Notes under the pieces: generated by a model
What the model saw: the letters and a program-made list of their open reading frames with translations, nothing else
Databases searched by the model: none
Told to the model about the DNA's origin: nothing
Assembly: GCA_034926225.1 (NCBI GenBank)
Contig: JAYFRF010000008.1
Span: 1-64,000, forward strand
Reading direction: 5' to 3'
Origin: JAAZKA01 sp034926225
GTDB taxonomy: Bacteria; Bacillota; Clostridia; Oscillospirales; QAMX01
Length of the DNA stretch: 64,000 nt
Part shown: one piece after another, positions 25,127 to 34,583 of the stretch
Numbering within the stretch: position 1 is the first letter of the stretch
How the letters are laid out: each line of letters opens with the position of its first letter
Program-made: the position numbers and the translations under genes

Positions 25127-26020
25127 ATGAATACCGCCGTCTTAATCTCAAACGACATGCTTCGCGCGGTTTCCGGCAGCCCTACCCGCTCCGGTCTGCG
25201 CGTTAAGAAATGCTATAAGCGTCCCCTGCCGCCCGGAATCGTCGAAAACGGCCGCATCTATGACGAAGCCGCCCTTCAAGCCGAGCTTCGCGCCTTCTTC
25301 TCCAAAAACAAACTTCCCCGCCGCATCACCCTCGTCGTAGACAGCGACTCCGCCCAGTTCCGCCTGCAAACCGTCCCTCTCCTGCCTCCCGACAAGCTAC
25401 GCCGTCTTGTGCGCAACGAATTCGACTCACTCGGCGCGACGGCCGAGACGCATCTATACGATTATATCGTCCTTTCCCCACGCGTCGAGCCGGCCGGCGG
25501 CGTCATACTCGGTACCGCGCTCGAGCGCTCCGCCGTGCAATCCACGGCAAAGCTTTTTGCGGGCATCGGCGTCACCATATCCGTCCTCACGCTCTCCCTC
25601 CCCTGCGTTATCCGTGCTCTGCGTCAGTACCCCCGCCTCTCCAATAAGTCCTACATCCTCACCGTCCTCGACCGCAACAACGTCAGTTCCTTCCTCTTCA
25701 TCGACGGTATATACCGTTTCTCCAACCGCAGCCGTCTCTATGAGGAACGCGACACCCCCGCCGCCGCAGTCGAGTTGTCCCGCACCCTTTCCTCGATGGT
25801 TCAGTTCAACCTTGCCCAGAAAACCGGCGCCGTTATTGCCGAGGCTTACGTCAGCGGTGCTCTGCCCGACGAAACTCCCTACTTTTCCGATATCTCGGAG
25901 TCCCTCGGCATCCATATCGGCGTCCTGCCTCCCCCCACCAAAGCGGGCGAGGACTTCTTCCGCGCTTCTCGGGAAAACGCCTCAGACTATCTCTACCTTA
26001 TCGGCGCGCTTTTAGGTTGA
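25127..26020 (+). CDS. pilM: PilM-like actin-fold pilus assembly protein
   Basis: 297 aa, soluble. Its place between pilC and the two bitopic proteins, and the fold-like pattern (PRRITLVVDSDSAQFRLQTV; LRRLVRNEFDSLG; YILTVLDRNNVSSFLFIDG), match PilM of other pilus loci, though sequence similarity is weak. PilM is a cytoplasmic actin-like protein that binds the N-terminal tail of PilN. It is somewhat shorter than PilM of proteobacteria (about 350 aa). Confidence 0.72.
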   Translation: MNTAVLISNDMLRAVSGSPTRSGLRVKKCYKRPLPPGIVENGRIYDEAALQAELRAFFSKNKLPRRITLVVDSDSAQFRLQTVPLLPPDKLRRLVRNEFDSLGATAETHLYDYIVLSPRVEPAGGVILGTALERSAVQSTAKLFAGIGVTISVLTLSLPCVIRALRQYPRLSNKSYILTVLDRNNVSSFLFIDGIYRFSNRSRLYEERDTPAAAVELSRTLSSMVQFNLAQKTGAVIAEAYVSGALPDETPYFSDISESLGIHIGVLPPPTKAGEDFFRASRENASDYLYLIGALLG

Positions 26021-26054
26021 TTTTCCCGATTTACCATCCAAAGGAGTTCGCGTT

Positions 26055-26669
26055 ATGAAAGCATTACAGCCGAATCAGATCAACTACATCGCACGTGCAA
26101 AGGAGACTCCTGAGCTTTCCCGTCGGAAAGCGCGCGGTGTCCTGCTCGTCTTACCTTTTATCGCCCTGCTCTTCCTCTTTTCCGCCGTCGTCGGCGTCTG
26201 CTACTATGACATTTACAACGTACAAAAGCCCCTCGCCGACGCATACCGCAGCCGCATCGGCGAAGAAAACCTCCGCGAGCAGTCCGATGTCACCGCCTAT
26301 CTGCAGGAAATCTCCTCCTGGCTGAATGCCAACGTCGCTGCTCTCGCCGATGCCGACGCCGCTTTGGCCGCCGATCCCGACCTTTCCCAGGCTGCCTACG
26401 ATGTCATCGCCGCCGCGCTCGAGCTATATCCCGGCGTTTCCATGAACACCTTCGTCTTTGACCGCGCCACCCATGCCCTCGAGATTGAGTTAACCTCCGA
26501 CAACGTTCAGGTGATCCCCTTCTTTGTCGAAGCCCTCGCTTCCCGCGACGCCATCCTCTCCGAGGTACACTACGGCTACTCTGCGGTATCCTCTCCGGTG
26601 GACGCGCTGCCGATGTATGAATTCACGGTTTCCTGCCAGCTTGCCGAAAGCGGAGGTAACGTACAATGA
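26055..26669 (+). CDS. pilN: PilN-like bitopic alignment protein
   Basis: 204 aa. A cytoplasmic N-terminal tail (QPNQINYIARAKETPELSRR) that could dock on the PilM-like protein precedes one membrane span (residues about 30-52), then a periplasm-side helical and ferredoxin-like domain. The pattern fits PilN/Tfp assembly proteins. AAAGGAG precedes the start. It overlaps the next gene by 4 bases (ATGA). Confidence 0.7.
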   Translation: MKALQPNQINYIARAKETPELSRRKARGVLLVLPFIALLFLFSAVVGVCYYDIYNVQKPLADAYRSRIGEENLREQSDVTAYLQEISSWLNANVAALADADAALAADPDLSQAAYDVIAAALELYPGVSMNTFVFDRATHALEIELTSDNVQVIPFFVEALASRDAILSEVHYGYSAVSSPVDALPMYEFTVSCQLAESGGNVQ

Positions 26670-27307
26670 CGAAGCTGACCAGACGCGAAAAGGTCCTGCT
26701 CTATATACTCGCCCTCGTCATCGTCCTTGCCGGCGGCGTCTACTTCCTTGTCACCCCCGCCATCGATGCCCGCGAGGCCGCCATCGCCGACGTGGAAGCC
26801 GCCCGGATCGAGTACACCGAGCTGCGCGGTCAGGCCGACTTGCGCGCCGGTCTTGAATCCGCCATTCAGGAAGCCTACAATAAAATCACCCCCTACGCCG
26901 CGCACTTTGGCTACGCGCCCATGTCCAGCGCCGGCCTTGACCGTCTCCTCACAAATCTTCTGATCAACTACGGTATGACCCCCGCCGATCTCTCCTTCGA
27001 TCCTGGGAGCATCGCCGTACTCACAAACAAAGGCTATACCCTTTCCTCCATCGATGCGACCGCCCGCTTTACCGGCACGCTTGAAAACTGCGTGGCAATG
27101 TCGGAAGCCCTCCGCGCCGACGCCGGCATCCTGCTGCTCTCCCTCTCCGCTTCCGCGCAAACGCAGACCCCCGGCGGAGAGGAAACCGACGGCTACACCG
27201 ACGAACCCTCCGAAGCGGTCTACACAGGCGTCTGGGATATGGAGGTCAGCTTCCGCGTCCTGTTTTATACCCCTGCCAACTGGGATTTAGGTGATCTCAA
27301 TGGGTAA
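26666..27307 (+). CDS. pilO: PilO-like bitopic alignment protein
   Basis: 213 aa. A short basic N-terminus (MTKLTRREKVLLY) leads to one membrane span (residues about 11-31), a coiled-coil stretch (IDAREAAIADVEAARIEYTE) and a small C-terminal domain. This is the PilO/GspM layout, and the 4-base overlap with the PilN-like gene supports a PilN-PilO pair. Confidence 0.7.
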   Translation: MTKLTRREKVLLYILALVIVLAGGVYFLVTPAIDAREAAIADVEAARIEYTELRGQADLRAGLESAIQEAYNKITPYAAHFGYAPMSSAGLDRLLTNLLINYGMTPADLSFDPGSIAVLTNKGYTLSSIDATARFTGTLENCVAMSEALRADAGILLLSLSASAQTQTPGGEETDGYTDEPSEAVYTGVWDMEVSFRVLFYTPANWDLGDLNG

Positions 27308-28514
27308 CCGCCGCGGTTCCGCGCTCGCCTGGACGGTCATTATGATGACTGTCCTGACGATCATTGCCTTCGCTATTCTCTCCACCGGTTATGCGTACGT
27401 CGCCCGCAGCACCCGCAACAATGCTGAAAGGCAGGCGTATCTGACCGCGCGTTCGGCACTCGAAGCCGTGGTCGCGAAGCTCAATGGCTTAAGCGCTACC
27501 GTCTCCGGTACGCAAACGGCGGACTTCACCGATGAAACCTATGACGATTTTTTACTCCCGCCGGTTGGCGGCACGGTCAACATCACCGGCTTTTCAGAAT
27601 TCGCCGACACGCTGGGAACGGTCAGCGTCACTCTCACCCGCGAGGATGCTTCCTCTATAGTTTTAGCCGCTGACGCGACGCGGGGGGATATATCGGAGAC
27701 ACTTTACGCGCATTTGAGTCGGGAACAGCATGTTAACACTGGGAATTCTCCGGGTTTCATCGGCGTTTCAGCCGTTACCCTGAATATGTCCAGCTGGAAT
27801 GGTGTTCTTACGATTTATAACGGCGATTTATATGTCGATGATTCATCTCATGGACATAATAATTCCATCCAGATCAATGGCGACGGCTGTACGCTGTATC
27901 AAACAAAGAAGAAAAACCCGCAGCTTCATAATGGTGTTTATAACCTGGACAGCATTACAGTAAAAGTAGGCTCTGTTCAATACACAGAAGATGCGCCTGC
28001 TGTTCCTTCGATTTTATTTCCAAGTACCATCCAGTATTTTGGGTCAAATGATGGCCACATATGGCATTATAATATGTACGAATTCGAAACGCCGACAACT
28101 TTCGAATTTAACGCGTGGATGCTGGGCCTTGCGACTTATTCCTGTTATGTAGACGATCAGCGTGATTATTTCATTCGTGTCCCATCTGACACCTATCTTT
28201 ATATGGATGCCAGTCAGACGGCCTCTTCTACCGGTATTACTGAGTTATTCATTGATGTTGAAGAAAACGGCGTATTGGAAATCAATTATATCGACCCGAA
28301 CATCCACCTCTATTTATTTGGCCAACCCGGCAGTACGATTGTCATTGATGACAACGTCTCTTTCACAGGTGCAATATTCGGCGATACCGTCACATTAAAA
28401 GGTGACGCCGTTATTACTTACGCTGCTCCCTCCGGCACCGCGGCCGATGGACATAGCTCCAGCGCATCTACCACCTACACCTGGTCGCTCGTCCGCTACG
28501 CAAAGGAGGGTTAA
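27300..28514 (+). CDS. Pilus-associated beta-rich minor component (PilX-like N-terminus)
   Basis: 404 aa. N-terminus GNRRGSALAWTVIMMTVLTI with a hydrophobic helix resembles PilX/GspK-type components, without the FTLVE site. Beyond residue 130 the protein is beta-rich with many Tyr, Asn and Asp, and ends in a repeated-strand region (GVLEINYIDPNIHLYLFGQ, TIVIDDNVSFTGAIFGDTVT) like the C-terminal solenoid domain often found in Gram-positive pilus proteins. ATG 27300 (AGGTGA 5 bases upstream) is preferred over GTG 27291; it overlaps the end of the PilO-like gene. Possibly an extracellular minor pilin or tip adhesin. Confidence 0.68.
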   Translation: MGNRRGSALAWTVIMMTVLTIIAFAILSTGYAYVARSTRNNAERQAYLTARSALEAVVAKLNGLSATVSGTQTADFTDETYDDFLLPPVGGTVNITGFSEFADTLGTVSVTLTREDASSIVLAADATRGDISETLYAHLSREQHVNTGNSPGFIGVSAVTLNMSSWNGVLTIYNGDLYVDDSSHGHNNSIQINGDGCTLYQTKKKNPQLHNGVYNLDSITVKVGSVQYTEDAPAVPSILFPSTIQYFGSNDGHIWHYNMYEFETPTTFEFNAWMLGLATYSCYVDDQRDYFIRVPSDTYLYMDASQTASSTGITELFIDVEENGVLEINYIDPNIHLYLFGQPGSTIVIDDNVSFTGAIFGDTVTLKGDAVITYAAPSGTAADGHSSSASTTYTWSLVRYAKEG

Positions 28515-28517
28515 GCC

Positions 28518-28856
28518 ATGCGGAAGTTAAATACGCGCGGGATGACCCTCGTCGAGGTTGTCGTCGCCGTCGCGCTCTTTGCCATTGCCGCCGCGCTCAT
28601 TCTGACCTCCGTTGGCGCGGCATATGCCCTTGTCCGGCGTGGTGCGGATTCCGAAAATGCCGGCAGTCTCGCTTTTAAAGTCATCGAAAACGACTCCGGT
28701 ACTCCCACTCCCGGATCCGTCAGCTTCTCCGTCAACGGGAAAAGCTATACCGTAGACGGCAGCTACTATACCGCAGCCGAGCAGGAGGGTGCCGGACCGG
28801 CTATCGAGTTCCACGCCTTCGTGCCGGATGCCGCGGGAGGTGTCGGCAGTGAATAG
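28518..28856 (+). CDS. Minor prepilin / pseudopilin
   Basis: 112 aa. Leader MRKLNTRG, then cleavage site G^MTLVE with Glu5 and hydrophobic helix VVVAVALFAIAAALILTSV. The small globular part is about 75 residues. Three bases separate it from the previous gene and its end overlaps the next pseudopilin. Probably part of the initiation complex at the pilus tip. Confidence 0.85.
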   Translation: MRKLNTRGMTLVEVVVAVALFAIAAALILTSVGAAYALVRRGADSENAGSLAFKVIENDSGTPTPGSVSFSVNGKSYTVDGSYYTAAEQEGAGPAIEFHAFVPDAAGGVGSE

Positions 28857-29394
28857 GTTCCGTCAAACCCGTGGCTTTACCCTCGTCGAAACTGTCGTCA
28901 CTCTCGCCATTCTCGCGATCTTCCTCGCCGCTACCGGCGGGATCCTTCTGTCGTCGATGGATATCTTTTCCCGCGCCGCGTCGCAGAATGAAATGAAAAT
29001 GGCCGGCGACGCCGTCTATAGTTATTATGAAAACATCCTCTCCTGCGCTATGACCGTAACATCCGACGCGGACGTGCAGGAAACAGGAGGGTTGAAAGTG
29101 CGGGAGGGTACGCTGTATTACTGCCCGCCCGGCGGCGATACCTTTTCCGACGTCTACGGCGAGGACTTCTATCACGGCTGTACCCTCGGCGTTTCCCTCT
29201 CTCTTTCAGGTGTAACCATGACGTTGACCGTTACTGTCACCAACGCGAACGGCGCTTCCTATGAGAAGGCGTCCGTGTTCAAGCTTTTAAACATCGCTGC
29301 CGGTGTGCCCGGCGCGGACGCTTCCGGCTTCACCGCGAGCGATACCGGCGAAGTATATTTTACGCTGGAGCCCACTGCCGCAGAGGCTCCGTAA
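28849..29394 (+). CDS. Minor prepilin / pseudopilin
   Basis: 181 aa from GTG 28849, which has GGGAGG 8 bases upstream and overlaps the stop of the previous pseudopilin. Leader VNRFRQTRG, site G^FTLVE and helix TVVTLAILAIFLAATGGILL. The globular domain has beta strands typical of GspJ/PilW-type minor pilins (TVTSDADVQETGGLKVREGT). An upstream ATG at 28789 lacks a binding site. Confidence 0.82.
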   Translation: MNRFRQTRGFTLVETVVTLAILAIFLAATGGILLSSMDIFSRAASQNEMKMAGDAVYSYYENILSCAMTVTSDADVQETGGLKVREGTLYYCPPGGDTFSDVYGEDFYHGCTLGVSLSLSGVTMTLTVTVTNANGASYEKASVFKLLNIAAGVPGADASGFTASDTGEVYFTLEPTAAEAP

Positions 29395-29421
29395 CTCATT
29401 CTCCTTGGGAGGAATCCTCTT

Positions 29422-31089
29422 TTGAAAAACATACCGATTGGTGAAATCCTGAAACAATCCGGCTTTATTACAGAAGAACAGCTTCGTAAAGCGCTGGAAT
29501 ACCAGAAGCAAAACCCCAAAAAACGCCTTGCCGATATTTTAATTGAGCTGGGTTTCATTACCGAGCATCAAAAGCTCGAAGCGTTGGGACAGCGTCTTGA
29601 CATATCACTGGAATCCCTCGAAAGCTACCCCGTGCAGCTTGAAGCGGTTGGAAAAATACCCAAAACCATGGCGATCAAGTACAATCTCATCCCCATCTCC
29701 CTCAAGGATGGCCGCCTTACCGTTGCCGTCAACGACCCGATGAACTTTTTCGCGATCGAAGATGTCCGTCAGCTCGTTCGCATGCCTGTTGAACTCGTCC
29801 TGTCCGAACTGCATGAGATTTCCTATGCGATCGACTACTATTACTCTGAAATCCACGCGCGCCAAGCCGTTACAAACGCCAATACCGCTGCAAAACCCGC
29901 CGCCGCGCCGGTAATCACCATCGTCGATCCTACCGAGGAAGCGCCCGTCGTAAAGCTCCTAAACAGCCTACTCGTCCGCGGCTTTAACACCAACGCCAGC
30001 GATATTCATATCGAGCCCTTCGAATCCCATGTCTCCGTCCGCATCCGCGTAGACGGTCACCTCGTCGATTTCGTCACTCTGGCGACAAACCTCCACGCGC
30101 CGCTGATGGCGCGTATCAAAATCCTTTCAAACCTCGATATCGCCGAAAAGCGTCTTCCGCAGGACGGTCATTTCCGCGTACAGCTCGAGGGCAACGATAT
30201 GAATGTCCGTGTCTCCCTCGTTCCCACCGTATACGGTGAAAAGGCGGTTTTGCGTTTCTTAAACCCCAACACCCGCATCGATCACGCCGGGCATTTCGGC
30301 ATGAACGAACGCAACTACAAGCTGATGCATGAAATGCTGCAAGCTCCCCACGGCATCGTCTATATGACCGGCCCCACCGGCTCCGGCAAGACGACCACCC
30401 TCTACATGCTGCTTGAATACCTCGCCGCCCGCAGCGTCAACATCATGACCATCGAGGATCCTGTCGAGCGCAACATCCCCCGTATCAACCAAATTCAGGT
30501 CAACAACACCGCGGGGCTGACCTTCGAAGCGGGTCTGCGTTCCCTGCTGCGTCAGGACCCTGATATCATCATGGTCGGTGAAACCCGCGACGCCGAAACC
30601 GCCGAAATCTCCGTCCGCGCGGCGATCACCGGTCACCTTGTCCTCTCCACCCTCCATACCAACGACGCCATTTCCTCCGTCGTTCGTCTCATGGACATGG
30701 GCGTTCCCTCCTACCTGATCGCAAGCTCCCTCATCGGCATCACCGCCCAGCGTCTGCTGCGTAAAATCTGCCCGGACTGCATGGAAAAATATGTCCCCGA
30801 CGCCGCCGAACGCCAAATCCTCGGCGTCGATGTCAATTTTCTCAAGCGCGGCCGCGGCTGTAACGCCTGCAACCAGACCGGCTATCGCGGTCGTATCGCC
30901 ATCCACGAAATGGCTCTCATCGATCGGGAGGTGCGTAATTTCATCGCCAACAAGGCCCCCATGGAGGAAATCCTCCAATACGTCGTGAGTCACCAGGGTA
31001 TGCGTACTTTGCGGCAGGAGGCGACCGATCTCGTCCTTGCCGGTGTCACCACGGTCTCCGAGCTTGTGAAAACCGCTTATAACCGTTAA
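29422..31089 (+). CDS. pilB: Type IV pilus extension ATPase
   Basis: 555 aa. An N-terminal MshEN/T2SSE-N domain (IGEILKQSGFITEEQLRKAL) is followed by the hexameric ATPase core: Walker A GPTGSGKTTT, Asp box TIEDPVE, Walker B DPDIIMVGETRD and His box LSTLHTNDA. The tetracysteine zinc motif CPDC ... CNAC is present near residue 450-480. It powers pilus extension by driving PilC. It starts at TTG 29422 with GGGAGG 9 bases upstream. Length matches PilB/GspE. Confidence 0.93.
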   Translation: MKNIPIGEILKQSGFITEEQLRKALEYQKQNPKKRLADILIELGFITEHQKLEALGQRLDISLESLESYPVQLEAVGKIPKTMAIKYNLIPISLKDGRLTVAVNDPMNFFAIEDVRQLVRMPVELVLSELHEISYAIDYYYSEIHARQAVTNANTAAKPAAAPVITIVDPTEEAPVVKLLNSLLVRGFNTNASDIHIEPFESHVSVRIRVDGHLVDFVTLATNLHAPLMARIKILSNLDIAEKRLPQDGHFRVQLEGNDMNVRVSLVPTVYGEKAVLRFLNPNTRIDHAGHFGMNERNYKLMHEMLQAPHGIVYMTGPTGSGKTTTLYMLLEYLAARSVNIMTIEDPVERNIPRINQIQVNNTAGLTFEAGLRSLLRQDPDIIMVGETRDAETAEISVRAAITGHLVLSTLHTNDAISSVVRLMDMGVPSYLIASSLIGITAQRLLRKICPDCMEKYVPDAAERQILGVDVNFLKRGRGCNACNQTGYRGRIAIHEMALIDREVRNFIANKAPMEEILQYVVSHQGMRTLRQEATDLVLAGVTTVSELVKTAYNR

Positions 31090-31102
31090 TACGGAGGAAT
31101 CT

Positions 31103-32146
31103 ATGAATTACGACGCCTTGCTCGAATACGCCGCAACAAATCAGTGCTCCGATATTCACCTGACCGAAGGGAGACCGCCATCCTTCCGCCGCCATGGCGT
31201 TCTCAGTGAAGGAACCGGCCGTATCGTCACACAGGATGATATCCTGGATCTGCTAGACGATGCCCAGCGTTTCCGCTTCTCCGGGGGTCACGATCTCGAC
31301 TTCGCCCGTTCATACGGCGGACGCCGCCAGCGTGTCAACGTCTTCCGCGAAACCTCCCGGGTGGCAGCGTCCATTCGTCTTTTAAACGACCGCATCCCTT
31401 CCATTGAGGAGCTGAATCTCCCTCCTGCTGTCGGCGTGCTTGCCGATGAGCCGCGCGGTCTCGTCCTTGTCACCGGCCCCACCGGTTCCGGTAAGTCTAC
31501 CACCCTCGCCGCGATGGTCAACCACATCTCAAAATCCCGCGCCTGCCACATCCTCACTATCGAAGACCCGATCGAATACGTCTACCCGCCCGGACGCGCG
31601 CTGATCCATCAGCGCGAGGTCGGCCGCGATACCGAAAGCTTTGCCGCTTCCCTGCGTTCCGCGCTGCGCGAAGACCCCGATGTCATCCTCGTCGGCGAGA
31701 TGCGCGACTACGAAACGATCAACGCTGCCGTCACCGCCGCCGAAACCGGCCACCTTGTCCTCTCCACGCTGCACACCACCGGCGCCGCACGCACCGTCGA
31801 ACGCATCATCGGCGTCTTTCCCTCCGACGGGCAGGCGCAGATTCGCTCCCAACTCGCCGGGGTACTCCGCGGCGTCGTCACGCAGGCGCTGCTACCGAAA
31901 GCGGACGGCTCGGGGCGCATCGCGGCCACCGAGGTGCTTATCGGTACCGACGCCATCCTGAATCTTATCCGGGAAGGCAAGGGACATCAGATCAACAGCA
32001 TGCTGCAAGCCGGTGGCGCGCTCGGCATGCACACGCTGGACGGCTCCCTTGCGCAGCTCGTCCGCGGCGGCATGATCACCCGTACCACAGCCGAAGCGGT
32101 TTCCCCTAATCCGCGCGATCTTGCGCAGCTTTTATCCGGGAGGTAG
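31103..32146 (+). CDS. pilT: Type IV pilus retraction ATPase
   Basis: 347 aa, the usual PilT length. Core motifs: Walker A GPTGSGKSTT, Asp box TIEDPIEY, Walker B EDPDVILVGEMRDYET and an intact His box HLVLSTLHTTGA. The PilT-type C-terminus continues to the end. It depolymerises pili and supports twitching and DNA uptake. It follows pilB by 13 bases with ACGGAGG upstream. A second PilT-like ATPase lies at 47973. Confidence 0.93.
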   Translation: MNYDALLEYAATNQCSDIHLTEGRPPSFRRHGVLSEGTGRIVTQDDILDLLDDAQRFRFSGGHDLDFARSYGGRRQRVNVFRETSRVAASIRLLNDRIPSIEELNLPPAVGVLADEPRGLVLVTGPTGSGKSTTLAAMVNHISKSRACHILTIEDPIEYVYPPGRALIHQREVGRDTESFAASLRSALREDPDVILVGEMRDYETINAAVTAAETGHLVLSTLHTTGAARTVERIIGVFPSDGQAQIRSQLAGVLRGVVTQALLPKADGSGRIAATEVLIGTDAILNLIREGKGHQINSMLQAGGALGMHTLDGSLAQLVRGGMITRTTAEAVSPNPRDLAQLLSGR

Positions 32147-32154
32147 TATCCGTC

Positions 32155-33078
32155 ATGCGCTTGCAGCGATTGTCCGCCCGAAAAGGCTTTACGCTGGTGG
32201 AAGTGATCGTCGTTCTGGTCATACTGGCCATCCTCGCCGCGATCCTTGTGCCGTCGCTCGTTGGATACATCGATAAGGCCAACGAGACGAAGTGCCTGGT
32301 CACAAGGCGCAGTCTTTTGCGCTCTTTTGTCGCCTACGAAAACCTTGCGCGCGGCGCTGTCCGAGCCGCCGGAAATGCGGAGCCGTTTTCTACCGATGAA
32401 CGTTTTCAAGCTTTTCTAGCCGATCCTGAGGATTATGGCAATGAGGGCGCCTGCCCCTGTGGCGGCGAGTATCATTATGAGGAAAGCACGGATGGGACAA
32501 TGGTCGTATATTGTACCTATCCATCCCATGGCGGCAAAATGTACGCGCTCTACTTTTCCTCCACCGATTCCGACGAATTGAAAACATCTGTGCGGGAATT
32601 ATACTATGCGGTTACGGCCTCCGTAACCGCTGATGATGTAGAGTCCGGTAAAACCTGGGATTACGGTGCAAAATTAGAGGATGCTCTCAAGGTGTATACC
32701 GGCCAAGCAAGCCAAATCGCCCGCTTAAATCTATGGCAGAAAGTTCTTTCCGCCGCAGGGTACACCTTCGACGAGGTTAACGCCGAAAAAGAACAATTCG
32801 GTTCCGGAAATTGGGAATGGAATATCTTTTATGTGGCGGATTCCACCGGCAATTACGACTATTCAACCCCCGCTTTCTCTTATATAAAGAATAAAAACAT
32901 CCAAAATGCCTATTTTGCGTCCTATACGGATCAAAATGGCAATACATATCATGATTTAACGATTTCCGGGATAGATTCCGGCAGCTTATTTTCGAAGGAT
33001 TCCAATGGCAATAGAATCTTGAATAAAGAAAATATTGATGATTATATTGAAAAACATAACATTTCTCCCTCCTCCTAG
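32155..33078 (+). CDS. Large type IV pilin with Cys/His-containing domain
   Basis: 307 aa. Leader MRLQRLSARKG, site G^FTLVE and a helix nearly identical to that of the pilin at 22523 (VIVVLVILAILAAILVPSLV). The globular region is much larger, with an inserted segment CPCGGEYHYEES ... YCTYPSHGG (about residues 99-125) that has three Cys and His residues spaced like a zinc knuckle or disulfide loop. The C-terminal part is Tyr/Asn-rich. Possibly a second pilin with adhesive function at the end of the same operon. Confidence 0.85.
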   Translation: MRLQRLSARKGFTLVEVIVVLVILAILAAILVPSLVGYIDKANETKCLVTRRSLLRSFVAYENLARGAVRAAGNAEPFSTDERFQAFLADPEDYGNEGACPCGGEYHYEESTDGTMVVYCTYPSHGGKMYALYFSSTDSDELKTSVRELYYAVTASVTADDVESGKTWDYGAKLEDALKVYTGQASQIARLNLWQKVLSAAGYTFDEVNAEKEQFGSGNWEWNIFYVADSTGNYDYSTPAFSYIKNKNIQNAYFASYTDQNGNTYHDLTISGIDSGSLFSKDSNGNRILNKENIDDYIEKHNISPSS

Positions 33079-33085
33079 ACAAAAA

Positions 33086-33134
33086 AACGCCCCCCGATTG
33101 CTTTTGAACCAATCGAGGGGTGTTCCCTTTTTTA
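33086..33134. terminator. Bidirectional terminator between pilus operon and citrate synthase-like gene
   Basis: Stem ACGCCCCCCGATTG with CAATCGAGGGGTGT, A tract on the left and CCCTTTTTT on the right. It ends the rightward pilus operon and overlaps the 3' end of the convergent gene. Confidence 0.75.
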
Positions 33135-34583
33135 TGCTTTATGATATAGCTCCTGTAATTTGGCGTATATCTCCGGATTGACCTTTTCGACCATCGCGAG
33201 CAGCTCATGGTCGCTCATGACCGTGTTACGTCCCATCGCATATTCCCGGTCGACCAGTTCCTTCACGCCCGCGATCAGCGGATCCTGTTTCGTGATCGCG
33301 TTCTCCGTAGCAAGGATGCGGAAATACGTGTTCAGCCAGTGCGCTATCCCCGCAAGGCCGCTGTGGACGTCGACCGCCACCTTTGCCGGCCGTTTTAAGA
33401 TCGCCGATGTGTCGAAAATGTTATAGATTTCCTCATCCTTTAAAAGTCCGTCCGCATGGATGCCCGCGCGTGTCACATTAAAGTTGCTGCCGACAAACGG
33501 CGTTTGCGGAGGTACCGCGTAGCCGATCTCCTCCTCGAAGTAGCGCGCGATCTCCGTGATCTGCGACAAGTCCATTCCGTCCGTCGTGCCGCGCAGCGCC
33601 GCGTATTCGATCACCATAGCCTCCAGCGGACAGTTGCCCGTACGTTCGCCAATGCCGAGCAGCGAGCAGTTGACCGAAGAACTGCCGTACAGCCACGCCG
33701 TCGCCGCATTCGCGACCACTTTGTAGAAGTCGTTATGCCCATGCCACTCGATCATACCGCTCGGCACACCCGCGTAGTGCATGATGCCGTAGACAATGCC
33801 CGGTACGCTGCGCGGCAGCGCGACGCCCGGATACGGTACGCCATAGCCCATCGTATCGCAGCAGCGAATCTTCACGGGCATCTTGTATTCCTCGCCCAGC
33901 TTTTGCAGCGCTTCCGCCAGCGGTACGACAAATCCGTAAAAGTCCGCGCGCGTGATGTCCTCAAAGTGGCAGCGCGGACGAATCCCGCGATCCATCACGC
34001 TCTTGACAATGCCAAGGTATTTATCCATCGCCTTGCCGCGCGTGAGTCCCATTTTATTATAGATATGGTAGTCCGAGCAGGACAGTAAAATACCTGTTTC
34101 CGACAGCCGTAAGTCCTTGATGATCTGGAAATCCTTCTCGTTGGCCCGGATCCAGCTCGTGATCTCCGGAAATTCGTACCCCAGAGCCCGGCATTCCTCA
34201 ATCGCACGGCGATCCTTCTCCGTATAAACGAAGAACTCCGACTGCCGGATCAGACCCCTCGGCCCGCCCAGCTTATGCATCAACTCGTACAGACGCACGA
34301 TCTGCTTCACCGTGAACGGCGACATCGCCTGCTGCCCGTCGCGAAACGTCGTGTCAGTAATCCACAGCTCCTGCGGCGTCTGCATCGGCACCGTACGGTG
34401 GTTAAACGCGATCTTCGGAATATGCTTATAATCGAACAGGTGCCGGTATAAATTCGGCTCGTCACGATCCTGCAGGGAATACTTATAGGCATACTGCTCT
34501 AGTAAGTTTGTGCGGCGGGAGTACTCCAGCGCTCGGGCGTCTCCATAATTCGCTTCCGTGATAAATCCCTTTTCCTCGTTCAT
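33132..34583 (-). CDS. Re-citrate synthase-like DRE-TIM enzyme (2-isopropylmalate synthase family)
   Basis: 483 aa. DRE-TIM metallolyase barrel with WITDTTFRDGQQAM (metal-binding and catalytic Arg-Asp), RCHFEDITRADFYGF, KIRCCDTMGYG, the metal-ligand motif IEWHGHNDFY, and NCSLLGIGERTGNCPLEAM. It lacks the C-terminal leucine-binding regulatory domain of LeuA. The N-terminal part (HLFDYKHIPKIAFNHRTVPM) and general pattern match the Re-stereospecific citrate synthases of anaerobic Clostridia as remembered. It would condense acetyl-CoA and oxaloacetate for glutamate synthesis. Homocitrate or isopropylmalate synthesis are alternatives. It stands alone, with a possible -10 TATAAT at 34651-34646. Confidence 0.72.
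   Translation of the reverse strand: MNEEKGFITEANYGDARALEYSRRTNLLEQYAYKYSLQDRDEPNLYRHLFDYKHIPKIAFNHRTVPMQTPQELWITDTTFRDGQQAMSPFTVKQIVRLYELMHKLGGPRGLIRQSEFFVYTEKDRRAIEECRALGYEFPEITSWIRANEKDFQIIKDLRLSETGILLSCSDYHIYNKMGLTRGKAMDKYLGIVKSVMDRGIRPRCHFEDITRADFYGFVVPLAEALQKLGEEYKMPVKIRCCDTMGYGVPYPGVALPRSVPGIVYGIMHYAGVPSGMIEWHGHNDFYKVVANAATAWLYGSSSVNCSLLGIGERTGNCPLEAMVIEYAALRGTTDGMDLSQITEIARYFEEEIGYAVPPQTPFVGSNFNVTRAGIHADGLLKDEEIYNIFDTSAILKRPAKVAVDVHSGLAGIAHWLNTYFRILATENAITKQDPLIAGVKELVDREYAMGRNTVMSDHELLAMVEKVNPEIYAKLQELYHKA

Noticed and set aside
30259..30993. Minus-strand open frame (244 codons) inside pilB
   Set aside because: It is antisense to the Walker and zinc motifs of pilB and has Gly/Val/Asp-rich composition typical of a shadow frame.
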